A stretch of DNA of 64,000 nt, taken from positions 372,001-436,000 of the forward strand of contig JAUILN010000005.1 of assembly GCA_030432695.1 (NCBI GenBank), written 5' to 3'. The notes under the pieces were generated by a model. It was not told the DNA's origin and searched no databases. It saw only the letters and a program-made list of their open reading frames with translations. The position numbers and the translations under genes are program-made. Origin of the DNA: a bacterium. GTDB taxonomy: Bacteria; Planctomycetota; UBA1135; UBA2386. Of the stretch, positions 38,348 through 46,987 are shown in pieces. Numbering within the stretch: position 1 is the first letter of the stretch; each line of letters starts with the position of its first letter.

Positions 38348-40699
38348 ATGCAAGCCAAGCACCACGCCCCCCCCGCCCGCACCAAGCCGACCGCCGTGCT
38401 CACCGCCCTGTTGCTCGCCGCCTCGGGCGTCGCCCAGGACGAGCTGCAACGCGAGGTCACCCGCGAGCTGGCCCGCGCCGATGCCGTCGGACTCGCCGGG
38501 GTATGGTCCCTCGGCCTCGACCTCGCCGACCTCGACGGAACCGAGGATGCACTGGCGAAGGCGCTCAGCGCGGCGGGAGAGAGTCAGGGCCCCCTCGGCC
38601 GACTGGCGGTGGCCTCGGCGTTGCGCGAACTCGCCGACGGCTCGCTGTTCGGCAAGGAGATCCTCGACGTGCTCCGCCCCGTGCTGGAGCAGGACGACGG
38701 CGCGCTGCAGGCCGCCGCGCTGTCCTTCCTCGCCGAGGAGGAGCTGTTCAACCGCCGTATCGCACCGGAGGTCGCCGCCATCCTGCTCGGCAAGGTCACC
38801 GACGATCTCGCGCCGCCGCCGGCCCGGGTCGAGGCGGCCCGCGGCCTGTGGCGGATCGGCGACGAGGATGGCCAGCAGGCGGCAAAGCGGACGCTCACCG
38901 ACTTCCTGCGCTCCCGCGACGACCGTCTGCGAGTCCAGGCCGCGCTGGCGCTCGCCGACTTGAACACCGACTCGACCGGCCCGGCGTGGAACGTCCTCCG
39001 CGAGATCGCCGACCAGCCGACCCCCGAGGGCCGGTTGGCCGAGAGCTACCTGCGCCGCGAGGAGGAGCGCCGGCTGTTCCAGCGCCGCCTGCAGCAGATC
39101 ATCCTCCGCCAACTCGACGGCGAGCAGCCCGACGACGAGTTCGCGCTACTCCGCGAACTGATGGTCACCGCATCGAGCCAGCACATCCGCGGCGAGTCGT
39201 TCGACGACGACCAGATGATCGAGGCCGCGGCCAAGGGGCTGATGCGCTCGCTCGATCGCCACTCCGCCTACTTCACCAGCGACGAGTTCCAGCGGTTCTT
39301 CTTCGACCTCAACCGCGAGTACGGCGGCATCGGCGCGTTCGTCAACTTCGACCGCGACGAGGTGTTCTCGATCGTCCGCCCGATCTACTCCGGCCCCGCC
39401 TACGCCGCGGGCCTGCGCTCGGGTGACAAGATCCTCGAGGTCGACGGCTGGGAGACCACCGACCACACCTCCGAGGAGATCATCGCGCGGCTCAAGGGCG
39501 AGCCCCAGACGACGGTCGTGCTCAAGGTCCTCCGCCCGGGACTGCAGGAAGCCCAGGACATCGCGATCACCCGTGCCCAGATCACGGTGCCCTCGGTCAA
39601 CTGGGACATGCTCCCCGGCGAGATCGGCTACGTCGAACTCATCAACTTCGCCCAGTCGACCGCCGACGAACTGCGCGCGGCGATCGAAGCCATGCAGGCC
39701 GAGGGCCTGACCGGCGTCGTGCTCGACGTCCGCAACAACACCGGCGGCTATCTGCTGGCGGCCCGCGACGTGGTCGAGATGTTCGTCGAGCCGCGCAAGC
39801 TGGTCGTCTACACCCAAGGGCGCGAGCCGGATGATCGCCTCGAGTACCGCACCCGGGCCGGCCACCAGCTCAGCACCGAATTGCCGTTGATCGTGCTGAC
39901 CAACGAGTACTCGGCATCCGCTGCAGAGATCACCGCCGGGGCGCTGCAGGACCACGGCCGCGCGACCCTGGTCGGCGAGCGGACCTTCGGCAAGGGCAGC
40001 GTGCAGCAGCTGCTGGAGCTGCGCACCCGCCCGCCGGAGCCGTTCCAGGACGGCAACGACAACGGCGTGCGCGACGACTGGGAGGACTACGAGGATCTCG
40101 ACGAGAACGGCAAGTACGACGTCGGTCCGCACATGAAGCTGACCGTCGCACGCTATCACCTGCCGAGTGGTCGCAGTCTCCACAAGGAGATGGACGGCGA
40201 CGGCCGGATCCTGAACCCCGACTGGGGCGTGACCCCGGAATTCGAGGTCGAGCTGCGCGAGTTCTCCGCCAAGGATGCCTGGAAGAACTCCGAGATCTTC
40301 GAGCTGTTCCGCCAGAACCGCTTCCAGGACTTCGCCGAGCAGCTGGTCAGGCTCGATCCCGACCTGGCGCTGCAGCTCGCCGACGGCGACGGCCGCGACG
40401 TCGCGCGCTACCCCGGCTTCGAGGAGTTCTACTCGAGCCTCGACACCAACCTCGCCAAGGACGACGTCCGGCGCTGGGTGCGCTACCTGCTGCGTGACGA
40501 GGTCGCCGACCTGCGCGGCAAGGCCTACCCCGGCGGGCGCGCGGTCGGCGACTACCAGGAGGACGGCCAGCTCCAGAAGGCGATCAGGCTGGTGCTGGAG
40601 CGGACCGGCCGTACGGTCGATTCGGTGCCGGCCTACGAGTCGGCCCTGCGCGAACAGACTGGCGAGGACCAGACCGCGCGCGCCGGCGACGGCAAGTGA
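38348..40699 (+). CDS. S41 C-terminal processing peptidase with Ca-loop insert
   Basis: 783 residues with a signal peptide (TAVLTALLLAASGVAQ). Residues ~35-230 are helical pairs like HEAT repeats. A PDZ domain follows (GSGDKILEVDG region read as RSGDKILEVDGWETTDHT), then the S41 core with catalytic Ser524 (NEYSASAAEI) and Lys549 (FGKGSVQ), 25 residues apart as in CtpA/D1P. Shortly after the Lys lies DGNDNGVRDDW...DLDENGKYD, two Asp/Asn-rich loops like EF-hand/dockerin calcium sites, inserted in the core. It should process periplasmic proteins. A C-terminal helical region of ~120 residues follows the protease. Confidence 0.92.
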   Translation: MQAKHHAPPARTKPTAVLTALLLAASGVAQDELQREVTRELARADAVGLAGVWSLGLDLADLDGTEDALAKALSAAGESQGPLGRLAVASALRELADGSLFGKEILDVLRPVLEQDDGALQAAALSFLAEEELFNRRIAPEVAAILLGKVTDDLAPPPARVEAARGLWRIGDEDGQQAAKRTLTDFLRSRDDRLRVQAALALADLNTDSTGPAWNVLREIADQPTPEGRLAESYLRREEERRLFQRRLQQIILRQLDGEQPDDEFALLRELMVTASSQHIRGESFDDDQMIEAAAKGLMRSLDRHSAYFTSDEFQRFFFDLNREYGGIGAFVNFDRDEVFSIVRPIYSGPAYAAGLRSGDKILEVDGWETTDHTSEEIIARLKGEPQTTVVLKVLRPGLQEAQDIAITRAQITVPSVNWDMLPGEIGYVELINFAQSTADELRAAIEAMQAEGLTGVVLDVRNNTGGYLLAARDVVEMFVEPRKLVVYTQGREPDDRLEYRTRAGHQLSTELPLIVLTNEYSASAAEITAGALQDHGRATLVGERTFGKGSVQQLLELRTRPPEPFQDGNDNGVRDDWEDYEDLDENGKYDVGPHMKLTVARYHLPSGRSLHKEMDGDGRILNPDWGVTPEFEVELREFSAKDAWKNSEIFELFRQNRFQDFAEQLVRLDPDLALQLADGDGRDVARYPGFEEFYSSLDTNLAKDDVRRWVRYLLRDEVADLRGKAYPGGRAVGDYQEDGQLQKAIRLVLERTGRTVDSVPAYESALREQTGEDQTARAGDGK

Positions 40700-40713
40700 C
40701 CAGCGATCGGTCG

Positions 40714-40749
40714 CCGGCCAGCTCAGTCCCCGGCCAGATCAGTCCCCGG
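40714..40749. repeat. 16-bp tandem repeat spanning the pilQ stop codon
   Basis: Units CCGGCCAGCTCAGTCC (40714-40729) and CCGGCCAGATCAGTCC (40730-40745), then a partial CCGG. The pilQ stop (TGA, complement of 40739-40741) is inside the second unit, and the first unit carries a duplicate TGA 16 bp downstream. The repeat fills the 39-bp gap between convergent genes. Confidence 0.85.
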
Positions 40750-42580
40750 ATTGGGCGCCGAAGATCGCCTCGTACTCGTTCATCATCTTGCGACGACGCT
40801 CGTCGAGGATCGCGCGGACCCCGGCCTCGATGTCCTCGGGGCTCCGGATCACCTGCGGGGTGACGAACACGATCAGGGTCGTCTTCGACTTGCTGGTGAC
40901 CTTGTTCTTGAACAGCCAGCCGAGCAGCGGGATGTCGCCGAGCAGCGGGATGCCGGTCTCGGTCTCGGTGTCGGTATCGGTCACCAGACCGCCGAGCACC
41001 GCGGTCTGACCGCTGCGCAGCAGGACCTTGGTCGCGATGGTGCTGGACGCGATGCGCGGCAGCGCGATCGAACCTTCACCGGTGCCGGAACCGACCGTGA
41101 ACACGTCGAACCCGGGCGGCGCCAGCGACGAACTGCCCGTTCCGGACAACGCATCCGACTTCGGGATGATGTCCATGATCACCTTGTCGGTTCCCGGCAC
41201 GACGTGCGGGATGACCAGAAGCTGGAAGCCGGTGCTGACCGGCGAGTTCGGCGCCTCTTCGACCACCAGCTGCAGGCCGCCGGCCTGACCCTGCTCGGAG
41301 CGGGCCTGGGCGTAGCGGATGGTCTCACCGACGAAGATGGTGGCGATCTGGTGATCGAGCGCGATCAGCTTCGGCGCCTGCACGATCTGCGAACGGGTGT
41401 CCTGCTTGAGCAGGCGCAGCGTCGAGGTGACCTGCGTCATGTCCAGCGCCCCGAACACCACGTCCGGCATCAGCGTGTTGCCGGTCGGGTTCATGTTCGA
41501 GTCGGCGAACGGGCCGGCCCGTGAGTCGTTGGCGATGATCGCGTCGTCCCAGCCACCATGACCCAGCGAGAATGGCAGCGAGGTCGGGATCTGGCCGAGA
41601 CCGAGCGAAGCGCTCCAGCCACCGTCACCGGGCGACACGCCGTAGTCGAGGATGTCGGTGTTCGTGGTGGTCACGAACTTGACGTCGATGAACACCTGCG
41701 CCGGCTCGACGTCGATGCTCTGGATGATCCGCTCGATCTCGTCGACGACCGGGCGGGTGTCCTTCACGACGATCAGGTTCTGGCCCTCGAAGTACTCGAG
41801 CACGCCGAGTTCAGGAGTCAGCGCGCGACGCAGCGCGTCCAGCAGGCGGAAGTTCTCGTCCTGCGGGTTGAGCCGCTGCTGCGAGAACACGTATTGGACG
41901 TACTCCGACTCCAGGAACGGCATGTAGGCCGACATCGGGCGGACGTAGCGCAGCTGGAATTTCTTGATGACCAGGTCCTCGCGCATGTTGTCCGGCGGGA
42001 CCACGCGGAGGATGCCACGCTCCTCCTCGACCACCACGTAGCCGAGCGTCTTGGCGGTGGCCTCGAGGGCATCGCGCCAAGGGATGTCGCGGAGCCGCAG
42101 CGTGATCGAGCCCTGCACGTCGGGCGAGACCACGATGTTGGCGCCGGAGATCTTGGCGATCGTGTCGACGACCTTCTGGACGTCGGCGTTCTCGAACGCG
42201 AAGAACACCCGCGCGGGCTTCTCCACCTTGAGGACGTTGGTGCCCTCCTCGACGACCACGCAGCCGGCGGCCTCGGCGACCAGCTCGAGCGCCTGGCGCC
42301 ATTCGACGTCCTCGAGGTCGATGGTGACCCGCTCCTCGATGGCCTCGTCGATGACGATGTTGACGCCCGACTTGCGCCGGATCGCCTGGACCACGTCCCG
42401 CAGCAGACGGTCGCGCAGCCGCAGCGTCAGCCGCGAACTCCGGTCACCAGCCTGCGTGAGGCTCTCGACCCCGGAGTCGGGGTCCTGCTGGGAAACGGGC
42501 TCCTGCGCCCCCAAAGTTCCGAGTGCCAGCCCCAGGGCCGCAATGCAGCCGAACAGGGCGGAGATCCTTGCCTGCATCAT
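40739..42580 (-). CDS. pilQ: Type IV pilus secretin
   Basis: 613 residues from the ATG at 42580, preceded by AGGAGG; a longer frame upstream is Arg-rich and rejected. A signal peptide ends near LGTLGAQ. Two STN/secretin N1-type repeats are evident (about 50-120 and 122-190, each with the NIVI...V..W..ALE pattern), then an N-domain. The conserved secretin core has VPLLGDIPLLGWLF-type signature (read here as IPLLGDIPLLGWLFKNK). It forms the outer-membrane pore for pilus extrusion. It follows pilO after a 333-bp gap containing a terminator-like hairpin. Confidence 0.94.
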   Translation of the reverse strand: MMQARISALFGCIAALGLALGTLGAQEPVSQQDPDSGVESLTQAGDRSSRLTLRLRDRLLRDVVQAIRRKSGVNIVIDEAIEERVTIDLEDVEWRQALELVAEAAGCVVVEEGTNVLKVEKPARVFFAFENADVQKVVDTIAKISGANIVVSPDVQGSITLRLRDIPWRDALEATAKTLGYVVVEEERGILRVVPPDNMREDLVIKKFQLRYVRPMSAYMPFLESEYVQYVFSQQRLNPQDENFRLLDALRRALTPELGVLEYFEGQNLIVVKDTRPVVDEIERIIQSIDVEPAQVFIDVKFVTTTNTDILDYGVSPGDGGWSASLGLGQIPTSLPFSLGHGGWDDAIIANDSRAGPFADSNMNPTGNTLMPDVVFGALDMTQVTSTLRLLKQDTRSQIVQAPKLIALDHQIATIFVGETIRYAQARSEQGQAGGLQLVVEEAPNSPVSTGFQLLVIPHVVPGTDKVIMDIIPKSDALSGTGSSSLAPPGFDVFTVGSGTGEGSIALPRIASSTIATKVLLRSGQTAVLGGLVTDTDTETETGIPLLGDIPLLGWLFKNKVTSKSKTTLIVFVTPQVIRSPEDIEAGVRAILDERRRKMMNEYEAIFGAQSGD

Positions 42581-42913
42581 CCGTCTTCTTCCCTCCTGGG
42601 AAGTCCGATCGATTCGCCTTCGCACCGGGCCCCTCCCCGTCTCGGCCACCTTTGCCTGAGCGGCCGGGGGAACCTGGGACCTGTCCCCATGTCATCGGAT
42701 GCCGAAGGCTGGAGCTTGACGGCTGAAGCTGCGCTCCGACGGATTCCTTGCCACGATGGCCGGTAAACCGGACCACTTGCGAGCCACGCCGCTCGGTCGC
42801 CTCCGCGAACTCCGAAACGCGAAGAGGGCAGCGCCTCGTGAGGCACTGCCCTCTCGGGTGCGACGTCCGCAGCGCGTCGTCGCAGAACCACGTGCTCGAG
42901 CGAGCCGCTCGGC
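42581..42913. other. 333-bp gap between pilO and pilQ
   Basis: No convincing gene. The gap holds the strong hairpin at 42823-42854 close to the pilO stop, and AGGAGG next to the pilQ start. The rest could carry a separate pilQ promoter, but no -35/-10 or -24/-12 element is clear to me. Confidence 0.6.
42823..42854 (-). terminator. Likely intrinsic terminator after pilMNO
   Basis: Arms at 42823-42837 and 42840-42854 form about 15 pairs with a 2-nt loop. The single C-A mismatch on the plus strand becomes a G-U pair in minus-strand RNA, so the stem is complete in the direction of pilO transcription. It is followed on that strand by TTCGCGTTT rather than a clean T-run. Confidence 0.65.
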
Positions 42914-44323
42914 TCACCACTTCTTGGCGAGTCGGAAGCCGCGGAACACGAACTCCGCCTCCTCGCGCCCGACCCGTCGCAGCAACAGGTCGTCCTGCAC
43001 GTAGTCGCCCTCTTCGAAGACCGACCCGTTGAGCAGGAGGCCGCGACGGCCCTCGTCAAAGACCACCACGCCGTTGATGTCGAGCGAGATCTGCGCGAAG
43101 TCCATCGCCGCCTCGACGTTGAGCCGCAGCATCTCGGCCTCGACCGCGAGCTGGGCACGCGGGTCGTCGGGCTCGAACACGAGCCGTTCCTTGAGCGCGT
43201 CGTGTCGCGCGATCGCCGTGTCGAAGTCGTTCTTCCGGACCGCCGAACGCATGTCGGCGATCATCGACTCGATGTGCTCGATGCCGATCAGATGCTCGGT
43301 CTGACCACCGCTCTCGCCATCGAGCTGACCGAGGATCCTGCCGACCGGACCGACAACGTCTTGGTTCCAACTCGGCAGCAGCGATGCGCTGGTGATGCGC
43401 GGCGACTCCCGGGCGATGTCCCCATCGAGACGCTCTGCCTCGGTCCGCAGCTGACGCTCGAGCCGCTGCTTCACCAGGTAGTTGCTCTCCGCCTCCCAAC
43501 GATCCCGTAGCTCCACCAATGCGGAGACCCGCGGCATGAACTCCTGGATCCGCTCGAGCTGCAGGGACCGGGGGTTGTCGCCGTTGGACAGCCCGCCGAT
43601 CCGGGCCCGCGGATCGAGGAAGATGTCGCGACGCCCTGCGACCTCGCCGAGCTGGTATGCCTCCAGCGGCAGCGAGTCCATGCCCGCCGTGATCGCCTCA
43701 CGGATCCGCTCCCGCTTCTGCGGATACTTCGGGATCTCGACGACCGAGTCGGCCGCACCGCCGTTGTAGACGTAGGTCTCGACCACCAGCTGGTAGCTGT
43801 GACGCGGGTCGTCCCCGGTCACCGCCGCCTTGTCCAGCTCATCCCGGTCGGCCGGCTTCACGTTGAAGCTCACGACGCGGATGAACCGGTCGTGGTTCTC
43901 GAACGCATTGACGAACTCGAGGAACTGCCACAGCGTGCCCTCGACGTTGAGCAGGTACGAATAGTGGCTGTATTTGCCGCGCTTGCCATCGGTTCCCTTC
44001 AGGAACGACGGCACGGTCACGCCGGCATGCCGCGCGAAACCGTTCGTCACCCGGAGGAAGTCGCTGACGAAGGTGTGGTCCGGGAGGATGCGCGTGTAGG
44101 CATCGACGTTCTCGCGCAGGATGATCACATCCTGCTCGAGCTTCGGGATACCCGCGACCTTGGTCTTCGCGGTCTGGACCTGTTGTTCGTCGGTCGCGAT
44201 CACCGCGACCTTCTCCTCGACCAGGCCCTTGGCCCAGTAGACGCCGCCACCGGCAGCCGCGCAGAGCAGGGCCGCACTGGACGCGAATACGATGATCTTC
44301 TGCTTGTCGTTGAGCTTCGCCAT
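42914..44323 (-). CDS. pilO: PilO with PilP/GspC-like C-terminal region
   Basis: 469 residues; typical PilO is ~200. The ATG at 44323 has AGGA five bases upstream; a GTG overlapping the pilN stop is an alternative. Residues 1-215 show the PilO plan: an N-terminal helix, coiled coil, then a ferredoxin-like domain (QFLEFVNAFENHDRFIRVVSFNVKP). The middle is a charged helical segment. The last ~45 residues (GVVVFDEGRRGLLLNGSVFEEGDYVQDDLLLRRVGREEAEFVFRGFRL) read like the PilP/GspC homology domain that contacts the secretin. No separate pilP exists here. I infer a fusion that links the inner-membrane platform to PilQ. Confidence 0.75.
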   Translation of the reverse strand: MAKLNDKQKIIVFASSAALLCAAAGGGVYWAKGLVEEKVAVIATDEQQVQTAKTKVAGIPKLEQDVIILRENVDAYTRILPDHTFVSDFLRVTNGFARHAGVTVPSFLKGTDGKRGKYSHYSYLLNVEGTLWQFLEFVNAFENHDRFIRVVSFNVKPADRDELDKAAVTGDDPRHSYQLVVETYVYNGGAADSVVEIPKYPQKRERIREAITAGMDSLPLEAYQLGEVAGRRDIFLDPRARIGGLSNGDNPRSLQLERIQEFMPRVSALVELRDRWEAESNYLVKQRLERQLRTEAERLDGDIARESPRITSASLLPSWNQDVVGPVGRILGQLDGESGGQTEHLIGIEHIESMIADMRSAVRKNDFDTAIARHDALKERLVFEPDDPRAQLAVEAEMLRLNVEAAMDFAQISLDINGVVVFDEGRRGLLLNGSVFEEGDYVQDDLLLRRVGREEAEFVFRGFRLAKKW

Positions 44324-44331
44324 CGTAGTCC

Positions 44332-44958
44332 TCACTCCTCACGCCACTTGGCGGCGGGCTTGAACGTGAGCTCCAGCGGGAAGGTCATCGCCTCGCTCGG
44401 ATCGCGGTCTTCGTCGAGGACCCGGCTACCCGTCGGATAGGTGCTGAGCTTGACGTGCTCGTAGAACGGTGCCACGTAGAGGTTGTCGAAGAAGTCCGCG
44501 ACGAGCCGCATCTCCGAACCCTGCACGAAGCCGGGCATCTGCAGCTTCGGCCCCTCGTTGGCACCCTTGCCGTCGGTGACCCGCAGGCTCTTGAGCCACA
44601 CTCGAGGGCCGTCCGCGTCGGTGTTGACGTTGACCAGGTCGACCATCTCGTCGAGCACCCGCGACCACATGATCCGCGACTTGCTGATCTGCTGGATGGT
44701 CTGGGCGCGCTCGCGGAAGTCGGCCTGCTCCTTCGACAGGGCGCCGTGGTACTGGACCTGCTCCTGCATGCCCGCGAGCTCGTCGCGCACACGGGAGTGC
44801 TGCACCTCGAGGCGTCCGAGTTCCCCGAAGTAGACCAGCGCGAACCAGCCGAACGCGCAGCACACGCACACGACCGACAGCAGCACGGTCGCGAACAGCT
44901 TCGGGGACGTCCGCTCGGCGCGGCGATAGTCCTCAGGAAGGAGGTTGATCCGAATCAT
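44332..44958 (-). CDS. pilN: Type IV pilus assembly protein PilN
   Basis: 208 residues. The cytoplasmic N-terminus MIRINLLPEDYR carries the INLLP motif that docks in PilM. One helix (FATVLLSVVCVCCAFGWFALVYF) is followed by a periplasmic coiled coil and a small alpha/beta domain ending in PLELTFKP. It forms the alignment subcomplex with PilO. It lies 60 bp after pilM and 8 bp before the pilO ATG. Confidence 0.92.
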   Translation of the reverse strand: MIRINLLPEDYRRAERTSPKLFATVLLSVVCVCCAFGWFALVYFGELGRLEVQHSRVRDELAGMQEQVQYHGALSKEQADFRERAQTIQQISKSRIMWSRVLDEMVDLVNVNTDADGPRVWLKSLRVTDGKGANEGPKLQMPGFVQGSEMRLVADFFDNLYVAPFYEHVKLSTYPTGSRVLDEDRDPSEAMTFPLELTFKPAAKWREE

Positions 44959-45018
44959 GTGTGGGTGACTCCTGCCCTGCGCGCGACCCTGGGGATCGCG
45001 CGAACGGGCTGTACGCGA

Positions 45019-46050
45019 TCACGCGACCTGTGCCGCCAGTCCCACCGCCACCGCCAGCTGCGGAGCGGTCTGGTTCAATGCATCGACGTCGACGTTGTCG
45101 GCCTTGACCTTCAGGCCCTCGAGCGGGTTCCACACCCGCGTCCGCTTCTCGAAGATCTTCTCCAGGCTCTCCTCGAGGAACGGCAACAGCACCGAGCCAC
45201 CGGAGAGGTAGACCTCCTCGACCTCGCCCTCGAACTGGTTTTCGAAGAAGTCGAACGAGAGGTTGATCTCGTTGCCGAGGTCGTCGAGCACGCCGGCGAC
45301 GGCGTCCTGCACCTCGACGACCTGGTCCTGCGGGTCCCGCTTCAGCGCCTCGGCTTCGAAACCCTCGAGGCCGAACCGGCGGGTGATCGCGTTGGTCAGG
45401 TCCTGCCCACCCATCGCCACCTCGCGGGCGAAGTAGGTCACGTTGTTGCGCAGGATGTTGATCGACGACTTGGCGAAGCCCACGTCGACCAGCGCCACCG
45501 TGTGGTCGCTCTCGCGCAGCCCCGGGCTGACGATGTCGTTCAGCTCGAAGGCATTGCCGAGCGCGAAGCTGTCGACGCTGATCGAGGTCGGCTGCAGGCC
45601 GAGTTCGGTCAGCATCTCGGCCTGGTCGGTGACGAGCGACTTCTTCGCCGCCACCAGCAGCACCTTCATCTCCTCCTTGCCGCCCTCCTGGGCAGAAGGC
45701 ACGTCGGCGAGCTTCTGGGTGTCGAGCTCGACCTCCTCGACGTCGAAGGGGATGTACTTGCTGGCCTCGAAGCGGACCGCAGCGTTGAGCTCGTCGTCCG
45801 ACATCTTCGCCATGTTCAGGTAGCGGAAGATGACCGACTTGCCACTCACCGCCGACGCCACGCGCTTGGTTCGGAACCCGCCGGTACGAAACAGCTCGGC
45901 CAGCGCGTCGCGCCGCCCCTGCTCGTTGGCGATGTCCACCTGCGCGAACGCGGTGATGATGTACTCGAACTTGTCCTGGGTGAGCTCGACCGCCTTGATC
46001 GAGTTCGACCCGATGTCCAGCCCAACGATGCTCTTGCGTTGTTTGAGCAT
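45019..46050 (-). CDS. pilM: Type IV pilus assembly protein PilM
   Basis: 343 residues from an ATG with GAGGA upstream. The actin-like fold is recognisable by the phosphate-1 loop IVGLDIGSNSIKAVEL, later TVALVDVGFAKSSINI and the GGSVLLPFLEE segment. PilM is a cytoplasmic ATP-binding protein that binds the PilN tail and gates the assembly platform. It is the first of the recognised pil genes, with a lipoprotein gene just upstream in the same direction. Confidence 0.94.
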   Translation of the reverse strand: MLKQRKSIVGLDIGSNSIKAVELTQDKFEYIITAFAQVDIANEQGRRDALAELFRTGGFRTKRVASAVSGKSVIFRYLNMAKMSDDELNAAVRFEASKYIPFDVEEVELDTQKLADVPSAQEGGKEEMKVLLVAAKKSLVTDQAEMLTELGLQPTSISVDSFALGNAFELNDIVSPGLRESDHTVALVDVGFAKSSINILRNNVTYFAREVAMGGQDLTNAITRRFGLEGFEAEALKRDPQDQVVEVQDAVAGVLDDLGNEINLSFDFFENQFEGEVEEVYLSGGSVLLPFLEESLEKIFEKRTRVWNPLEGLKVKADNVDVDALNQTAPQLAVAVGLAAQVA

Positions 46051-46209
46051 GTGATTCCTCGTCAGCGCAGCGCCGATCCCGGCACAACGGTGCCGCTCTC
46101 GAACTGACATCGGCCGCTGCAGGGTCCGGAGTTGAGACCGCGCCTCCCGCGGTCTCGAAACGATGCCCCGTGGCCCGCCCCGACCTCGGAGCGGCGGGGA
46201 CGGCCTCGC

Positions 46210-46731
46210 TCAATCCCGCGAGGCGCTGGCACCGCGCTGCTGCATGGCGGCGACGAAGCCTGCCAGGGCATCCACATCGGCGGCCAGCTCGGCCCGCGGA
46301 TCGTCGGCAGCGAAGTCCATCCGCCCGGCGAGTTCGGCGTGCATCCCCGCTGCGCGGTCGAGCCGGTCTTCGCGGATCGCGGCGAGCATCGCGGCGCGGA
46401 CCCGGGTCAATGCGGCGAGATCGACGGGCGACCTCGTCGTCGGGACCGCGGACGGCTCCGGCTCGACGGTTCCGACGACCATCTCCTCGGCGACGTCGAG
46501 GACGGGCTCTCCGGCCGACTCCTCCAGCGGCGCCGGTTCGGCCAACGGCATCGCCGGCGCGAGCGGGGTGACGGCGACCGGCTCGACCGGGGCCGCCGAC
46601 TGCGTGCGCGATTCCGCGACCCGCACCGGCGGCGGCGCGCTCTGCTCGGTGGAATCGGTTCGGACGACGGTTTCGGAGCTGCTGCACGCGCAGACCAGCG
46701 CGGCGCAGGCCAGCATGGTGATTCGTTTCAT
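46210..46731 (-). CDS. Putative lipoprotein, 173 aa, upstream of pilM
   Basis: The start at 46731 gives MKRITMLACAALVCAC; the lipobox VCAC (Cys16) is imperfect but the signal sequence is otherwise good. The mature part has a Pro/Ala/Glu-rich low-complexity region (about 25-100) and an Ala/Asp/Arg-rich helical end. GAGGG precedes the ATG. It is 159 bp upstream of pilM and may be part of the pilus operon. A PilP-like (lipoprotein) identity was considered because PilP is a lipoprotein, but the C-terminus lacks the beta-rich PilP domain. Confidence 0.6.
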   Translation of the reverse strand: MKRITMLACAALVCACSSSETVVRTDSTEQSAPPPVRVAESRTQSAAPVEPVAVTPLAPAMPLAEPAPLEESAGEPVLDVAEEMVVGTVEPEPSAVPTTRSPVDLAALTRVRAAMLAAIREDRLDRAAGMHAELAGRMDFAADDPRAELAADVDALAGFVAAMQQRGASASRD

Positions 46732-46835
46732 CGGTGCCCTCTGTGTGCAGAGGAGACGTGCTCCCCCACCACACCGATCGACACCGACTGTCTCAGCGCT
46801 TGACAGGTCGAACTCGCACTGTCCCGTCCTGCGAC

Positions 46836-46872
46836 ACCGAGTCTGTGAATCGATCCAGGTTACAGACTCGGT
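46836..46872. promoter_or_regulatory. 11-bp perfect inverted repeat between ptsH and the pil region
   Basis: ACCGAGTCTGT (46836-46846) and ACAGACTCGGT (46862-46872) with a 15-nt loop. It lies about 105 bp upstream of the lipoprotein start and 116 bp after the HPr stop on the minus strand. Without a T-run it is either an operator-like palindrome or a weak terminator. Confidence 0.5.
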
Positions 46873-46987
46873 CCAGGCCTCTGCGGCCCTCTTCGCGGGC
46901 CGAGTGAGCCCACGAAGGACGTCGCAGATCGCAACGGTACCGAACCGCGACGGGCGTCGCGCCTCACGCCCCTCCACGCTGCGAAGG

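Noticed and set aside
46210-46731. Lipoprotein upstream of pilM as the missing PilP
   Set aside because: It has a lipobox but a Pro/Ala/Glu-rich middle and helical end, without the beta-rich PilP domain; the PilO C-terminus is the better candidate.
46800-46828. TTGACA on the plus strand as a promoter
   Set aside because: No -10 match at 16-18 bp and no plus-strand gene follows; the sequence lies in the gap upstream of minus-strand genes.
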